A DNA stretch of 64,000 nucleotides from Tricholoma matsutake. Taxonomy: Eukaryota; Basidiomycota; Agaricomycetes; Agaricales; Tricholomataceae. Positions 11,901-22,700 of this stretch are shown here, piece after piece. How positions within the stretch are numbered: the stretch's first letter is position 1; the number at the start of each line of letters is the position of its first letter. The notes beneath the pieces were generated by a model. That model ran no database searches. It saw only the letters and a program-made list of their open reading frames with translations, and was not told the DNA's origin. The position numbers and the translations under genes are program-made. Location of the stretch: assembly GCA_026075535.2 (NCBI GenBank), contig AP026538.1, positions 15,384,337 through 15,448,336 on the forward strand, given 5' to 3'.

Positions 11901-12604
11901 CACATGGTGATCATGTGTCGAAATGGCGAACGCAGCATCGACTGTATTTTACCTGTCCTCTTGTGGAACACTCAGCTGTGCGAGCATGTCATGACTGGTG
12001 TGCTTATTCAGTTTAAGCATCGGAAACACAGCGGTGCTATCGCTAAATACTCTATCGATCCAGCCGACTTCAATTTTTTCCCGAAAGCATTAGAGAAATG
12101 CGGACACGGGTCAATCCCCACTTCTTACTGGCCGTACGTCAGCTTAATCATGGAGAGGAGTACAAGTCAAACCTCCTGAGGAAGCCAAGATCGCCACTAA
12201 ATATAAGCCAGACAAGTACTCTGCATCATCGTCAAAGGAATCTGACCGCCAACCTCGAACTCCACCGCCGATCCAGGGAGATCAAGTTCATGCAACACCG
12301 TCCAAGATGTACATCCCTCATCATGGCGAACGACACCACCCCAAAGAAGGACATGCCAGATACAATATAGTCGCGTAGCGGCATCGATACTGCCCACAAA
12401 GCATCGTATGCGCTCCTGTTGAGTTCTCGTGACTTCCTCGGAGAGCATCCTCGTAAAGATGTCCAAACACTCAAAGCAGTGTGACGGATGAAACCATTTT
12501 GGAATGGGGGTGAGGATTGTTATCACTGGGTTGAACATGACAATGTCCTTCATGGTCCTGTTCCACCAGAGAGGGAGTATTTTCGGGTTGGGAATTACAT
12601 GTAA
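8949..12604 (+). pseudogene. P-loop ATPase-like Agaricomycete repeated-family gene, disrupted
   Basis: The start at 8949 has a full Kozak context (GCCACCATGG). A Walker A-like motif, SSGMGKSRMV, lies near 9735-9765, a Walker B-like motif, IIYFDEAH, near 10389-10412, and a sensor-like LSTN near 10525. The C-terminal half (10755-12200) includes GYPSEPLLAEAA and ELGELTGRQ, the latter split by a MITE. The tail runs through RMKPFWNGG to TAA at 12602-12604. I recall such proteins as a large family in mushrooms; their role is unknown, though the layout resembles P-loop modules of Crinkler-type proteins (inference). It is broken by several frame changes, an early TGA after RATN, and TGA at 12482 where CGA is expected. 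Confidence 0.65.
11186..11596. mobile_element. compound palindromic MITE (CACAAGG termini)
   Basis: A 411-bp insertion starts CACAAGGCCAGCCTCA and ends with its reverse complement. It is flanked by the 3-bp duplication GGG (11183-11185, 11597-11599). It contains two hairpins: 11186-11433 (long arms around an AT-rich centre) and a nearly perfect palindrome at 11496-11596, separated by about 60 bp of unrelated sequence. Removing it with one GGG restores the host frame as ELGELTGRQ. The CACAAG ends and 3-bp duplication resemble the MITE at 1182-1714. Confidence 0.85.
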
Positions 12605-12808
12605 GTAGCTTAGTGTCTCCAATGGATGGTTTGTGTTCCCAGGTGGATGGCATAGTATAATATGTACCTACTATAGTAACAAATGAATACACTATTACAA
12701 TGCTAGTTCATTTATCTAATCTCTCAACCAAGGGCAACTGTCCACACACATCATTTCACACTTTACCATGAGACAACCTTTGCCTCCACATGCTCGTCTC
12801 GTCCTGCC

Positions 12809-13143
12809 ATGTCTGAAGCCAGGCCTGTCCTCGTAAACCACCCCGAACTTCAAGCCGAGTCGCCAGCCCCTGCCAGGGAGCTAACGATCCTGAAGAAGTT
12901 TGCCAGCAGCGACAAAAGCCTTGTACCAAGTGGCATCTCACGCCGCATCTCTACGGTCAGTTTGGGAAATAGGTCCAACAAGTCGTTGGCTTCGCTTCCT
13001 TCAACCCTGTCAAACAAATCATCATTCATTTTAACCAAGCCTGAGGCCCCTCCGAGTCCGACTGAAGATGCGCAACCTTTGCTGGCCCATCCGACATGGC
13101 ACTCTCTGAAGGGGTTCTCGCATTTCGCAGCATTACTACTTTT
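12809..13143 (+). pseudogene. 5' part of a gene of unknown family split by copia element H
   Basis: Open from ATG 12809 (MSEARPVLVN), Ser/Pro-rich and GC-richer than the surrounding repeats. It runs to the 5-bp duplication CTTTT at 13139-13143, where copia H begins. The continuation lies after 17586 in a frame that also reads SEGVLAFRS just before the element, so a frameshift or intron must sit near 13080-13110. No homology recognised. Confidence 0.5.
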
Positions 13144-13337
13144 TGTTGAAATTGGGAGTACATATTGGGCGACACCGATGCCGACACCGAACGTGGCGGT
13201 AACACATAGCCACAATTATTTATAATACTGATCCGTAGTTACTGACTTAGTTTACTGGGCTATATCAATATTCTATGTACATAGTTGTCTATCTTAACGA
13301 AGTTTGTTTATTCTTTCAAGTCCTCTATTATTCAACA
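13144..13337 (+). repeat. 5' LTR of copia H
   Basis: 194 bp with 7-bp inverted ends TGTTGAA/TTCAACA. Compared with the 3' LTR there are 8 differences. Seven are transitions at sites that are CpG in one copy or that imply an ancestral CpG; one is a transversion. Confidence 0.95.
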
Positions 13338-13349
13338 GGTTATGGGCCC
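13338..13349 (+). promoter_or_regulatory. primer-binding site (initiator-tRNA fragment type)
   Basis: GGTTATGGGCCC directly follows the LTR. It is complementary to the anticodon stem-loop of initiator methionine tRNA (GGGCCCATAACC), as in Drosophila copia, which primes with an internal tRNA-iMet fragment. Element F has nearly the same site at 63454-63464. Confidence 0.8.
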
Positions 13350-13413
13350 TGGCCTTAACTGAATTTTCTCGCTCATGCTATACTCGAACTAATAACACCC
13401 GGATCAAATTTGA

Positions 13414-16400
13414 ATGATGGCCGATGTTTCAAACGCTCCGATGCACATGAACATTTACTGTATTGAGCCCTTGACAGGTGCCGAAAATTATGCCATTTGG
13501 AAAATCAAAATGATGGATATTTTGACGGGGCAAGACTTGTGGGATTATGTCGACGGATCGACTACCCTACCAATGGATACCGCCCAACAAACAGCATGGC
13601 ATAAGAAGGACAGGATGGCACTATCTATGATCCGATTGAGGGTGGCCAACAAAATGTTGGTGTATGTTGCGAGTTCAACAAGCACAGTGGAAGCGTGGAA
13701 TACGTTGAAATCATTATTAGAGACTCAGGGGGCATTGGGAATAGTTCAGGCACGTCGAAAGTTATTTTGGTCGCAATGCGCGGAAGGGACGTCCATCAAT
13801 GAACATATTCGGACATTGTGCGGCTATCAGGAGGAGCTGCACAATTTGGGACAAAAGATTGATGGGGAGGAATTCTCCATTATTCTGCTAACCTCACTCC
13901 CCGAAAATTGGAATAATTATATTGCTTCTATAGACACTACAGCCCTAAAGGATGCTCCCACACTTATAGCCCGAATTCTGGAACATGATCGACGGCTTAA
14001 CATGCACAATTCGGATGATATGGCCTTGGTGGGGAAGCCTGGGAAAAGGAACACCAATCCGAACATAGCGTGTTACAAATGTGGGGAAAAGGGGCACATC
14101 AGCAAGCAGTGCAAAAAGAAATCCAAATTTGGAAAGGGGAAATCTGGAGAAAAGCAGAAGGACATGACAAATGCCAACGCGGTGGCAGATGAAGAATTTG
14201 CTTTCTGTGGGGACTGTAGGGATGACATTGCACTAGCTGTCTCACCAAATTCTTGGTTGGCTGACTCAGCATGCACTTCTCATATAGCAAGGGATCAGAG
14301 CATCTTTGTCGACTACACACCTACCCCCGGACATCAAATTTCTGGATTTGGAAAGGCCCCTGGGCTTGGAAGAGGCACCATAAAACTGGAAAGCACTGTG
14401 GAAGGGAAAACCTCAACCATCACACTGAAGGACGTGGTACACACACCTGATGCGCCTTTTAATCTTATTTCGATCTCATGCTCACTTGAGGCTGGAATAC
14501 AAGTTCTATTTGTGTCACCAGGGGTTAAATTCCGGGCGCCAAACAAATCTATTATTATGGAGGGCCGGGTGATGAACCAATTATTTGACATGAACATCAA
14601 AGGTATTGCTAAACATGACCAAGCATATGCTGCCGGGCACGGCAGAACATGGGATGAGTGGCATAGAATTTTTGGGCACTTGAACATGGGGTCAGTAAAG
14701 ATGCTCAAGGAAAAGGAAATGGTTTTGGAAATGGAGGTGGATAGGACGGTAGAGCCAGCAGTGCAGTGCAAGGCATGCATCATTGCAAAGCAACATGTCC
14801 AACCTTTTCCCAAGGAAAGCCAAACAGAGATCAAGGAGATCGGAGATCTGACAGTAAGTGATCTGTGGGGACCAGCACGCACTCAAGCTCCAGGGGGAGA
14901 TCGGTATTTTATCTCATTCACTGATGGGAAGGCACGACGCATGATGACATATTTCATGAAGGAGAAATCCGAGGTGTTTACAAAATTCAAGCAATACAAA
15001 ATCTTTGTCGAAATGCAAACTGATCGGAAACTCAAGAAACTTCGCGTCGATGGAGGGGGAGAATTTCTTAGCAAGGAATTCAAGAAATTTTTGCTGGACA
15101 ATGGAATCAGACTAGAAATCACAGCACCCCACTCACCATCCCAAAATGGAATTGCCAAACAATTAAACCGAACTCTGGTAGAGCATGGGTGGGCAATGTT
15201 ACATCAGCATGGGCTTCCTCACTCTCTTTGGAAAGAGGCAATCACTTATGCAACTTATCTCAAAAATAGATCTCCGACACATGCGATCAGAGATCGCAAG
15301 GTACCTGATGAAGTATTTTGGGGAAAGAAGCCGGATATATCACATCTGCAGGAATTTGGCAGGACTTGTTGGGTTCTGCAGCAGGATGGAAACTGCTCAA
15401 AACTGGACCCAAAATCACGCGAATTTATTTTTGTGGGTATTGCTGATGGTACTAAGGGGTACAGGTACTACAATACCAAAACTCATCAAATCCTCACCTC
15501 TCGAAATGTGGTATTTATGGAAGAAGAGGAAAAGGCTGATGAAGTGGAAGTCACTCACCCTATGCAGCTTGAGGGGGAGCATGAAATGGATGGCAAGCAG
15601 CCTTTGGGTGGAGAGGGCAACCAGGCACCAGAAAAGGAAACAGCACTGATCACATCAGAAAGTCCATCATGCATACCAGTTCGGGAAAGATCAGCACAAA
15701 TTCTGTCACAGCCACTGATCAATTACCGGCTACTAAACAACCCGAACTTGCGTGGACCAGCAGAATGGCGTCACCATGTGCCAACAATGGAAGAATCTGG
15801 CTACATCACAGTGGATTATGCAATGATTGGGGCAACATTGGAGGATGACCCACTCTCAGTAAAGGAAGCAAAGGACAGATCAGATTGGCCAAAATGGAAG
15901 GAGGCAATGGACACCGAGATAACCCAGTTAACCAAACATGGCACTTTCAAATTAATTGACTTACCTCCAGATCACAAAGCCATTGCAAGCAAATGGGTGT
16001 ACCGCATCAAACACGACCACATTGGGATGATCACGAAACACAAGGCAAGACTCGTGGCCAAAGGTTATTCCCAAATTCCGGGGATAGATTTTGTGGAAAC
16101 ATTTGCACCAGTCATGCGACTGGAAACCTTTTGGCTATTAATGGCACTTGCAACAAATTTAGGACTTGTGATCCACGTGGTTGATGTAGTGGGAGCGTAC
16201 CTAAATGGAACTTTGGAGGAAGTTATTTTTATGATGCAGCCACCCGAATATGATGATGGTACAGGACACGTATGTCAATTACTAAAACCTCTCTATGGAT
16301 TGAAACAGGCAGGATGGGCCTGGAATGAGGAACTCAATCAAACCTTCCTAAAAATGAATTTCATACGGCTTTTCTCAGATCAGTGCGTTTATATTAGGCA

Positions 16401-17259
16401 CACCGATCATGATCTTTTAATCACATCAGTCCACATCGATGACATGACCATTCTTGGATCTGATATTGATGCCATCACAGAAATGAAAGCCGAATTGGGG
16501 AAGTACTTCACAATCACGGATTTGGGAGAGGCGAAGCAAATTGTGGGATTAGAATTGGAAAGGGACTTGGAGAAGACTACTCTCAAAATTATGCAATCCC
16601 AATATATCAAGAGGGTCCTGGAGAAGTTTGGAATGGCAGATTCACACCCTGTCAGCACACCTTTGGACCCTAACATCAAATTGGTCAAAATACCTGATGA
16701 CGAACATCACAATATTCCCAAGTACCACAGCGCAATTGGATCACTTATGTATGCCACTATCGGAACGCGACCAGATATTTCATTTGCGGTGCAGACCCTT
16801 AGTCAATTTATGAGCAACCCCAGACCTGCTCATTGGTCTGCCATCAAACACGTTTTCCGGTATCTTAATGGCACATGGGAACTTGGAATTATTTACTGCA
16901 AAGGGGGAGAAGTCGAACCCCTAGCTTATTTGGATGCCAATTGGGGATCAAACATCAACGATCGAAAATCTATTTCTGGATATGTCTTCCAGATGGCTGG
17001 TGGACCGATCTCTTGGCAATCAAAGAAGCAACTGACGATCGCATTATCATCCATGGAAGCCGAGTACATGGCAGAAAGTCTAGCTGCACGGCAGGTCATA
17101 TGGTTACGGACCCTTACAGCCAAACTCAGTATCCCGTACTCTGGACCCACCATTCTCAACGTTGACAATCAAGGCGCGATAAACTATTCCTACAATGCCA
17201 TCAATCACAGTCGAACCAAACACATCGACATCCAACACCACTTCATATGTGAGAAATAG
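13414..17259 (+). CDS. copia Gag-Pol polyprotein (1281 aa, C-terminus frameshifted)
   Basis: A single frame encodes Gag with a CCHC knuckle (C220, C223, H228, C233), aspartic protease (DSAC, Asp284), integrase with an HHCC region (about 417-455) and catalytic D483 and D546, reverse transcriptase (HIDDM, Asp1009-Asp1010) and RNase H. The polyprotein would be cut by its protease and copy RNA into DNA in cytoplasmic particles. The integrase residue expected to be Glu, exactly 36 positions after D546, is Lys582 (motif NGIAKQLNRT, family NGVAERLNRT). RNase H has DANW where DADW is usual. The ORF stops after HHFICEK. A shifted frame continues as DDNLADLLTKALPKPKHDD to TAG near 17377, so the last 40 residues are lost by a frameshift. 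Probably catalytically dead. Confidence 0.9.
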   Translation: MMADVSNAPMHMNIYCIEPLTGAENYAIWKIKMMDILTGQDLWDYVDGSTTLPMDTAQQTAWHKKDRMALSMIRLRVANKMLVYVASSTSTVEAWNTLKSLLETQGALGIVQARRKLFWSQCAEGTSINEHIRTLCGYQEELHNLGQKIDGEEFSIILLTSLPENWNNYIASIDTTALKDAPTLIARILEHDRRLNMHNSDDMALVGKPGKRNTNPNIACYKCGEKGHISKQCKKKSKFGKGKSGEKQKDMTNANAVADEEFAFCGDCRDDIALAVSPNSWLADSACTSHIARDQSIFVDYTPTPGHQISGFGKAPGLGRGTIKLESTVEGKTSTITLKDVVHTPDAPFNLISISCSLEAGIQVLFVSPGVKFRAPNKSIIMEGRVMNQLFDMNIKGIAKHDQAYAAGHGRTWDEWHRIFGHLNMGSVKMLKEKEMVLEMEVDRTVEPAVQCKACIIAKQHVQPFPKESQTEIKEIGDLTVSDLWGPARTQAPGGDRYFISFTDGKARRMMTYFMKEKSEVFTKFKQYKIFVEMQTDRKLKKLRVDGGGEFLSKEFKKFLLDNGIRLEITAPHSPSQNGIAKQLNRTLVEHGWAMLHQHGLPHSLWKEAITYATYLKNRSPTHAIRDRKVPDEVFWGKKPDISHLQEFGRTCWVLQQDGNCSKLDPKSREFIFVGIADGTKGYRYYNTKTHQILTSRNVVFMEEEEKADEVEVTHPMQLEGEHEMDGKQPLGGEGNQAPEKETALITSESPSCIPVRERSAQILSQPLINYRLLNNPNLRGPAEWRHHVPTMEESGYITVDYAMIGATLEDDPLSVKEAKDRSDWPKWKEAMDTEITQLTKHGTFKLIDLPPDHKAIASKWVYRIKHDHIGMITKHKARLVAKGYSQIPGIDFVETFAPVMRLETFWLLMALATNLGLVIHVVDVVGAYLNGTLEEVIFMMQPPEYDDGTGHVCQLLKPLYGLKQAGWAWNEELNQTFLKMNFIRLFSDQCVYIRHTDHDLLITSVHIDDMTILGSDIDAITEMKAELGKYFTITDLGEAKQIVGLELERDLEKTTLKIMQSQYIKRVLEKFGMADSHPVSTPLDPNIKLVKIPDDEHHNIPKYHSAIGSLMYATIGTRPDISFAVQTLSQFMSNPRPAHWSAIKHVFRYLNGTWELGIIYCKGGEVEPLAYLDANWGSNINDRKSISGYVFQMAGGPISWQSKKQLTIALSSMEAEYMAESLAARQVIWLRTLTAKLSIPYSGPTILNVDNQGAINYSYNAINHSRTKHIDIQHHFICEK

Positions 17260-17392
17260 ATCTCTAACGAGATATGCATTCAGTACGCACGACGGACGAC
17301 AACTTAGCCGACTTGCTTACCAAAGCATTACCAAAGCCGAAACACGATGACTTTGTTAACCGCTTAGGAATGGCGTAGGTGTCGAGGGGGAG

Positions 17393-17586
17393 TGTTGAAA
17401 TCGGGAGTACATATTGGGCGACACCGACACCAACACCGAACGTGGTGGTAACACATAGCCACAATTATTTATAATACCGATCCGTAGTTACTGACTTAGT
17501 TTACTGGGCTATATAAATATTCTATGTACATAGTTGTCTATCTTAACAAAGTTTGTTTATTCTTTCAAGTCCTCTATTATTCAACA
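17393..17586 (+). repeat. 3' LTR of copia H
   Basis: 194 bp, same ends as the 5' LTR, preceded by a polypurine tract and followed by the second CTTTT duplication. Confidence 0.95.
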
Positions 17587-18600
17587 CTTTTACTGCGGCC
17601 TTCCGAAAGGTTCCAGTGATGAGGTTCACGGATTCGGATAGCAGATCCCTCATTCTGGAAGTTTGGCGGGAGTTAAGGATGGTCACCGCGCTTGGTTTCA
17701 CCCTCGTCAGGGACTTCGAAGTTACAGCTGTTGTCCCCCTAACCAGAACGGTTGAAGGGGGACAATTACTACAGGTCATTGTGTCAACTCATTTTGTTAG
17801 TAATGATCCCGACCATCCGGAGTGGAATGTGTGGAGTATGCAGAATCATCTATACAGTGCTCCAGCAGCCACTGGCGAGGGAAACTTGAGGGTGAGGATG
17901 GTTAATGGCAAAATTGATCATTCTTTCCTTCAGAAATCTAATTTGTTAGTCTAGTTCAATAAGTTTTAAGCTAGAGCCCATCTCATGCCTCTCTTAGGAA
18001 GACTCAAACATTCGCTGACCACGTCAGATGATAAACAACTTGGTGAGGTGCCAGGTGGATGGTATTCCTGACTTTCGAGAATATGTCGTTGCCTCATGCA
18101 CCCCAAGGATGCTTCTCCGAATGAAGAATAAACTTTCACAACCTTTTATCCAATCTTTGATGGAGGTGGACGTATCAGCTTTCCACTTTCTCAGTACCTA
18201 CACAAAGGATAAACCTCGACCAGATGTGACGTTATGCTCTATGATCCCTTTCATCAACAAGTTGTGGCCGGACACAATACCGCACTTGCTCGAACAATGC
18301 CATGCAACTACCGCCGACGGATCATACCAGCTCTATACCGCAGACACATGCAAGGAGTTTCATCAAGTCTTGTGCCATCTTCTTGTGCCGTCTTTGAGAT
18401 TGCTCTGGAAGACCTGCAGTTATTATGAGCAGATGGCACGACCCCGGTGTCACATTTCACTTCAGCTTTATCAGTTCTCGTCTTGTTGGGGTGTGCTCTT
18501 CATTCGTTAGCGAGGAGCGGTGCGATCGAATGCCACCTGCAGGTGATTGCATCCCAGCTCTCGGGGATAGGGATGGTAACGTTCAGTTCAGAACCGTGGT
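17587..18600 (+). pseudogene. 3' part of the gene split by copia H
   Basis: The frame resumes after the element as TAAFRKVPVMRFTDSDSRSL and runs to TAG at 17952-17954. A second open stretch, 18028-18510, with a frame change near 18240 (the better frame reads YDPFHQQVVAGHNTALART), looks like coding from the same or a neighbouring gene. Composition is GC-richer than the transposon sequence around it. No family recognised. Whether 17955-18027 is an intron is unclear, as the splice sites are poor. Confidence 0.45.
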
Positions 18601-18762
18601 TCGAACCTGTAGATTGTATGTAGTATATGGGATGTAGGTACTATAAGTTAATCCACAAATTGTGCTGCTCGCATCTAGGCACGTTGTTTATCATATGTGT
18701 CCAGTATGTGTCCTTGCATATGTGTTGTTTACATCTGTTTATCAATGTCACCAAACAATCGG

Positions 18763-18912
18763 CAACTGTTGATCAAACTCCTGATCATGACATTCACACT
18801 AGAAAGTTCAATTAGTCAGAATACAACCACGCCACTAGAACTTTCACACTTGAGTCTTTGGTGTTTTACGCTAAAGAAGTTACTGCCATCTCTTTGGTGT
18901 TTTAAGCTAAAC
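18763..18912 (+). repeat. repeat X, left copy
   Basis: ACTGTTGATCAAACTCCTGA and the following 140 bp match the reverse complement of 24712-25048. Similarity ends exactly where the hAT terminus TAGGGATGG begins, while copy 2 continues, so X was interrupted by the hAT insertion or its nested element. Confidence 0.75.
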
Positions 18913-18920
18913 GATAGGGA

Positions 18921-19745
18921 TAGTGTTTAAAGGTCCAGTCCAGTCCGGTTTTTGACTTCCAAATGGGGAAACTGGCAACCGGAACTGGTCTGGGACCCCT
19001 GATATTGGGGGACCGCAACTGGACCATTTAGGACCGGTCCTAATTGGTCCATGGACCAAAAAAAGACTGGTTCAGACCGGTCTTTTGTTGGGATATTTAT
19101 TGTCAAAATAACCCATATGTATCTCAACAAATATAACCATTACCTCATATATATTGTGTTCATGGATACAGATTTTAATTCTCCATAGATTCATCCAACA
19201 TTTAAGCAATTCCATCAAGATTTGACTGAGATATGACCAAAACTGAAAGGACATGCATTCAAGTTATGGTTTGTAGTTTGTAATTTGTAGTTTGTAGTTG
19301 CAACTCATTTGGGCTGTTAAATGAATAAAATCACATGGTACAGATTATTAGGTGTGTTGTTGTTATTTTTATGATGTCATATAGATGTACAAAAAAAATT
19401 ATAGCTCAGGTAGTAAGCAATGCAATCAAAGTTGTTCTGATACAACAAAATACTTGTACACAAATGTTTTTGGTTGTATCTCAACCAATTCTTGACCGTT
19501 TTTGATGATCCAGAGACCGAAAATGAAGTAAATATGTGTGGGAGTAAGGTCCAATATGTGTTGGGACGAGTGACCAGTTGAAACCGGTTTTTTATCGGTC
19601 CTACTATATTTTTCAAAATGAAAGACCAGCAACTGGACTGAAAAAGACTGGTCCATAAATAGAGCACTGGTCCAGTCCTAATCGGTCCAATTCAGTTTGG
19701 TTTTGGTCTTTTTTTTGGTCCTACAGACCGGACCTTTAAACACTA
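18921..19745. mobile_element. non-autonomous hAT-type element (825 bp)
   Basis: Perfect terminal inverted repeats TAGTGTTTAAAGGTCC / GGACCTTTAAACACTA are flanked by a perfect 8-bp duplication GATAGGGA (18913-18920, 19746-19753). The TAGNG ends and 8-bp duplication are hAT hallmarks. Both ends carry dense GGTCC/GGACC and ACTGGT repeats, as expected for transposase-binding subterminal repeats. The centre is AT-rich and noncoding. It sits in the terminus of the larger hAT element. Confidence 0.9.
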
Positions 19746-19747
19746 GA

Positions 19748-22700
19748 TAGGGATGGTAAGGTTCAGTTTAGTCCAGTTCTTTAAGGGATTTTGGAGAACC
19801 CAGAACTGGATTATTGGTTCGGTCTGTAGATTATAGCGAACCTTGGACTGGACCATTGGTTCGGTTCAAAATGGTCAGGTTCTGGTTCTCAAGTGGTCTG
19901 AACCATGAACCAGATGTAGATATGTATTAAAATGCCAGAAAACAAACCATTACATGTTAATCAAGTCAAAACATGAGTTAGATATACAGCTAGGGATCAA
20001 TAAGCTCAGGTAAGTCATCATCCTCCACCTCTTCATCATTGAAGGCAGCAATGAGAGCATCAATATGCTGCTTAGCATCACTTGCTGCTGAGATGTGGCC
20101 ATTGCAAGATGCTGCAGGCTTTCAAAAACCATTCCATTAAGGTGATTGCGATATTTGGTGCCTGTAAGACCACCACTAGAGAATGCACGCTCAGAAGGTG
20201 TAGCCAATCCTTGGATGGCAAGGTAGTCTCAAGCCATTTGTGAAAGGGTTAGATATTGCTTTTGATGTTCCTAAAAACATTATTAGAAAACCAAGCAGAA
20301 GGAATATAGAAACTGAAACATACACCCCACCACCTGACAATATCATTGGTTAGTTCCAGTGGACTCTCAAGGTAAGCTTCAAGCTCAGCATGGGGGCTAA
20401 GCTGTGCACAATCCAATTCTTGGCACTCCTTCATGGCGGCAAGCATCCAGGCATGGTCATATTGTACATTTGATGATGGTGCTTGTGCTTCCTCATTATT
20501 GGACTGGCTGGCTATGGGCACATAGTACTCATCATACTAAAAGTCAGGATCAGTTATAATTAGCCTTGTAGTGATTATACAAAACTTACAACTTCTTTGA
20601 GCATTTGAGACCAGCATTGAATGAGTCATCACCCCAATGATGCTGGGTATAAGCAACCTTGACATTGGGGTCCAAAGCTGGAGGAATAAGCAGGCACATT
20701 AGTTTAAGACATTTGTGTCATCAATTTTATGAATTGTACCTAAGCAGATGAAGTAGGCTGTGCTGTCATCAGTCTTCTTATACCATTTGGCGAGATTGTC
20801 CAAGCCTGCAATGAGTGCATCACATACTTTATCATATTGAGGTACTGCTGCCATCTTCTCCCATGTCTTAATCAAAAATTTGAGGACTAGGATTGTGCAC
20901 CAGACAGTAGGGTCACACAAGCTCAAGAAGGTCTGGGTGGCACTTGCAGACTCCTACATGGAAAATTGTTAGTCATTGTCAAAATAATAATGGAAGGTCT
21001 TATACTTGAAGTACTTCCTTCATCTGCTTCATTTTTTCCCAGTCTTTACAGTCAAGGCAGAAATCAGCGTACTGTTTGCCTTTGAGGGCAGGGACTTCCT
21101 CACTATTATCTGCCAGCTCAACAAACAAGCTCACACCCTAAGAAATTTAATCATTATCTGATATCAAGACATAATATAACAAATGAGCCAACCTTCTGCA
21201 GAACCAACATCCTCTTGAGGAAGTTGTGCATCGAAGCCCAGCAGGTACAAATCCACTGCATGAGCTTTAATTCCTGGACACCTGCATGCCTGCAGCACTG
21301 GTTAAAGAAGGCAGTGGCCTGAGGTGACAAGCAGATCTGAAGACCTATATCAGCCCATAATTGTTTGCATATATTGGGATGTACTGACCTGTTTGACAAG
21401 TGCAAGGGATTTACTGATAGTGTTGCCAACAGTAAAATCTGCTGCTGCTTCATCATCAGCTTCCTCGTCAGCATTATTGGTGTCATCCTCATCTTGCTCA
21501 TCATTATCATTGCCTCCGAGATCAGCTTCCAAAGCATCAAAGTCAATATTATCATCATCAAGCTGTGCATCACAAAAAGCCTTTATGATTTTCTTAACAA
21601 GAGTGCATGCAGATGCTGGTGAAACTACTTTGATGAAGTGGCCTGTGCCGAGGTGAACAGCATGCTCCATGCACCTCAGAGATTGTTAGGAAGAAAAATT
21701 ACCATAATTTCCAATGAAATCACCTTATTCGACCCTCAATAGGATCCCACTTGTTTTGTCCTTTCCCTTGTTGGCATTGAGCTGGCATGTGAACTCCTTC
21801 ATGGCAGTGTCATTGTTACTTGCATTATCACTAGTAAACCAACCAACCTAGAATAATATGATTATTGATAATTATTTTTAAAAACACAAAAATCTGCATA
21901 CCTTGCCCCACAGACTGTAATAGTCAACTGTATGCATAATTACATTGCCAATGTTCACACCTGAATGGCGGCCTGGCAACAGGGTGAACGCAAGCTGCTC
22001 TGAGTGCAGTTTCCAGTTGCTATTGACGCCGAGGATAAAATGTCCTGTGATGGACAAGTATGGGTCACCAACCTGCAATGTCCAGGCATTGTAGGTAAAT
22101 GACACCTTACCAGGGACATCCTGGCATCTGATTGAATATTTAATCTTTTAAAAGATGCAATAGGTCTCACCTTGAGCAGTTCCTTCAGTCAGGCTTCACT
22201 GAGGTTGGCCTTATTGATTATTTCATTATGGAGAGTCTGACGGTGAGGAGTATCCTTGTCTGAGAGTGAAGGTTGGAGGTATGTGAGTACACAATGAAAT
22301 GGTCCCTTGTCAACAAGTTGAAAGGCCTTATTGATGTCAATTAACAATTCTGAATCAAGCATGAACCAGAAATATTTACCTTGTCTTTGCAGACCACAAG
22401 TTCCACAAGGTAGTCAAGCAGTCCATCAGTGGAGAAGGGAGGTGCACAAGGCTGATGAGTGACTATATTGTTGAGACTTCCTTGACTAGGTGGAAGATTA
22501 GTGGATATTGATATTTAGAATTGAATAACTGTTATTGAGAGCCAAACCTTTGCTGGCGGGGGTTGCTCAAGGATGCATGGGAATGTCAAGCTTCTTGCAA
22601 TGATTTTCATAGACATTAAAATAGTCCTGGTGCCTAGAGGTCACACCATTAGCATTGATATACAAAAATATCAGAACTACACCTACCTTGCAATATGAGT

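Larger units (their letters stand above)
13144..17586 (+). mobile_element. complete Ty1/copia retrotransposon H
   Basis: A 4443-bp element with 194-bp LTRs (13144-13337, 17393-17586; TGTTGAA...TTCAACA). It has a tRNA-iMet-fragment-type primer site, one long Gag-Pol ORF, a polypurine tract (17383-17392, CGAGGGGGAG) and a perfect CTTTT duplication (13139-13143, 17587-17591). By eye the LTRs differ at 8 of 194 positions, so insertion is relatively young. It is the best preserved autonomous-type element here but carries inactivating changes. Confidence 0.95.

Noticed and set aside
12197..12622. 141-codon minus-strand ORF
   Set aside because: Shadow of the P-loop family tail on the plus strand, which carries the family motif RMKPFWNGG.
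14334..14882. 182-codon minus-strand ORF in copia H
   Set aside because: Antisense of the Gag-Pol frame with protease and integrase motifs; no independent support.
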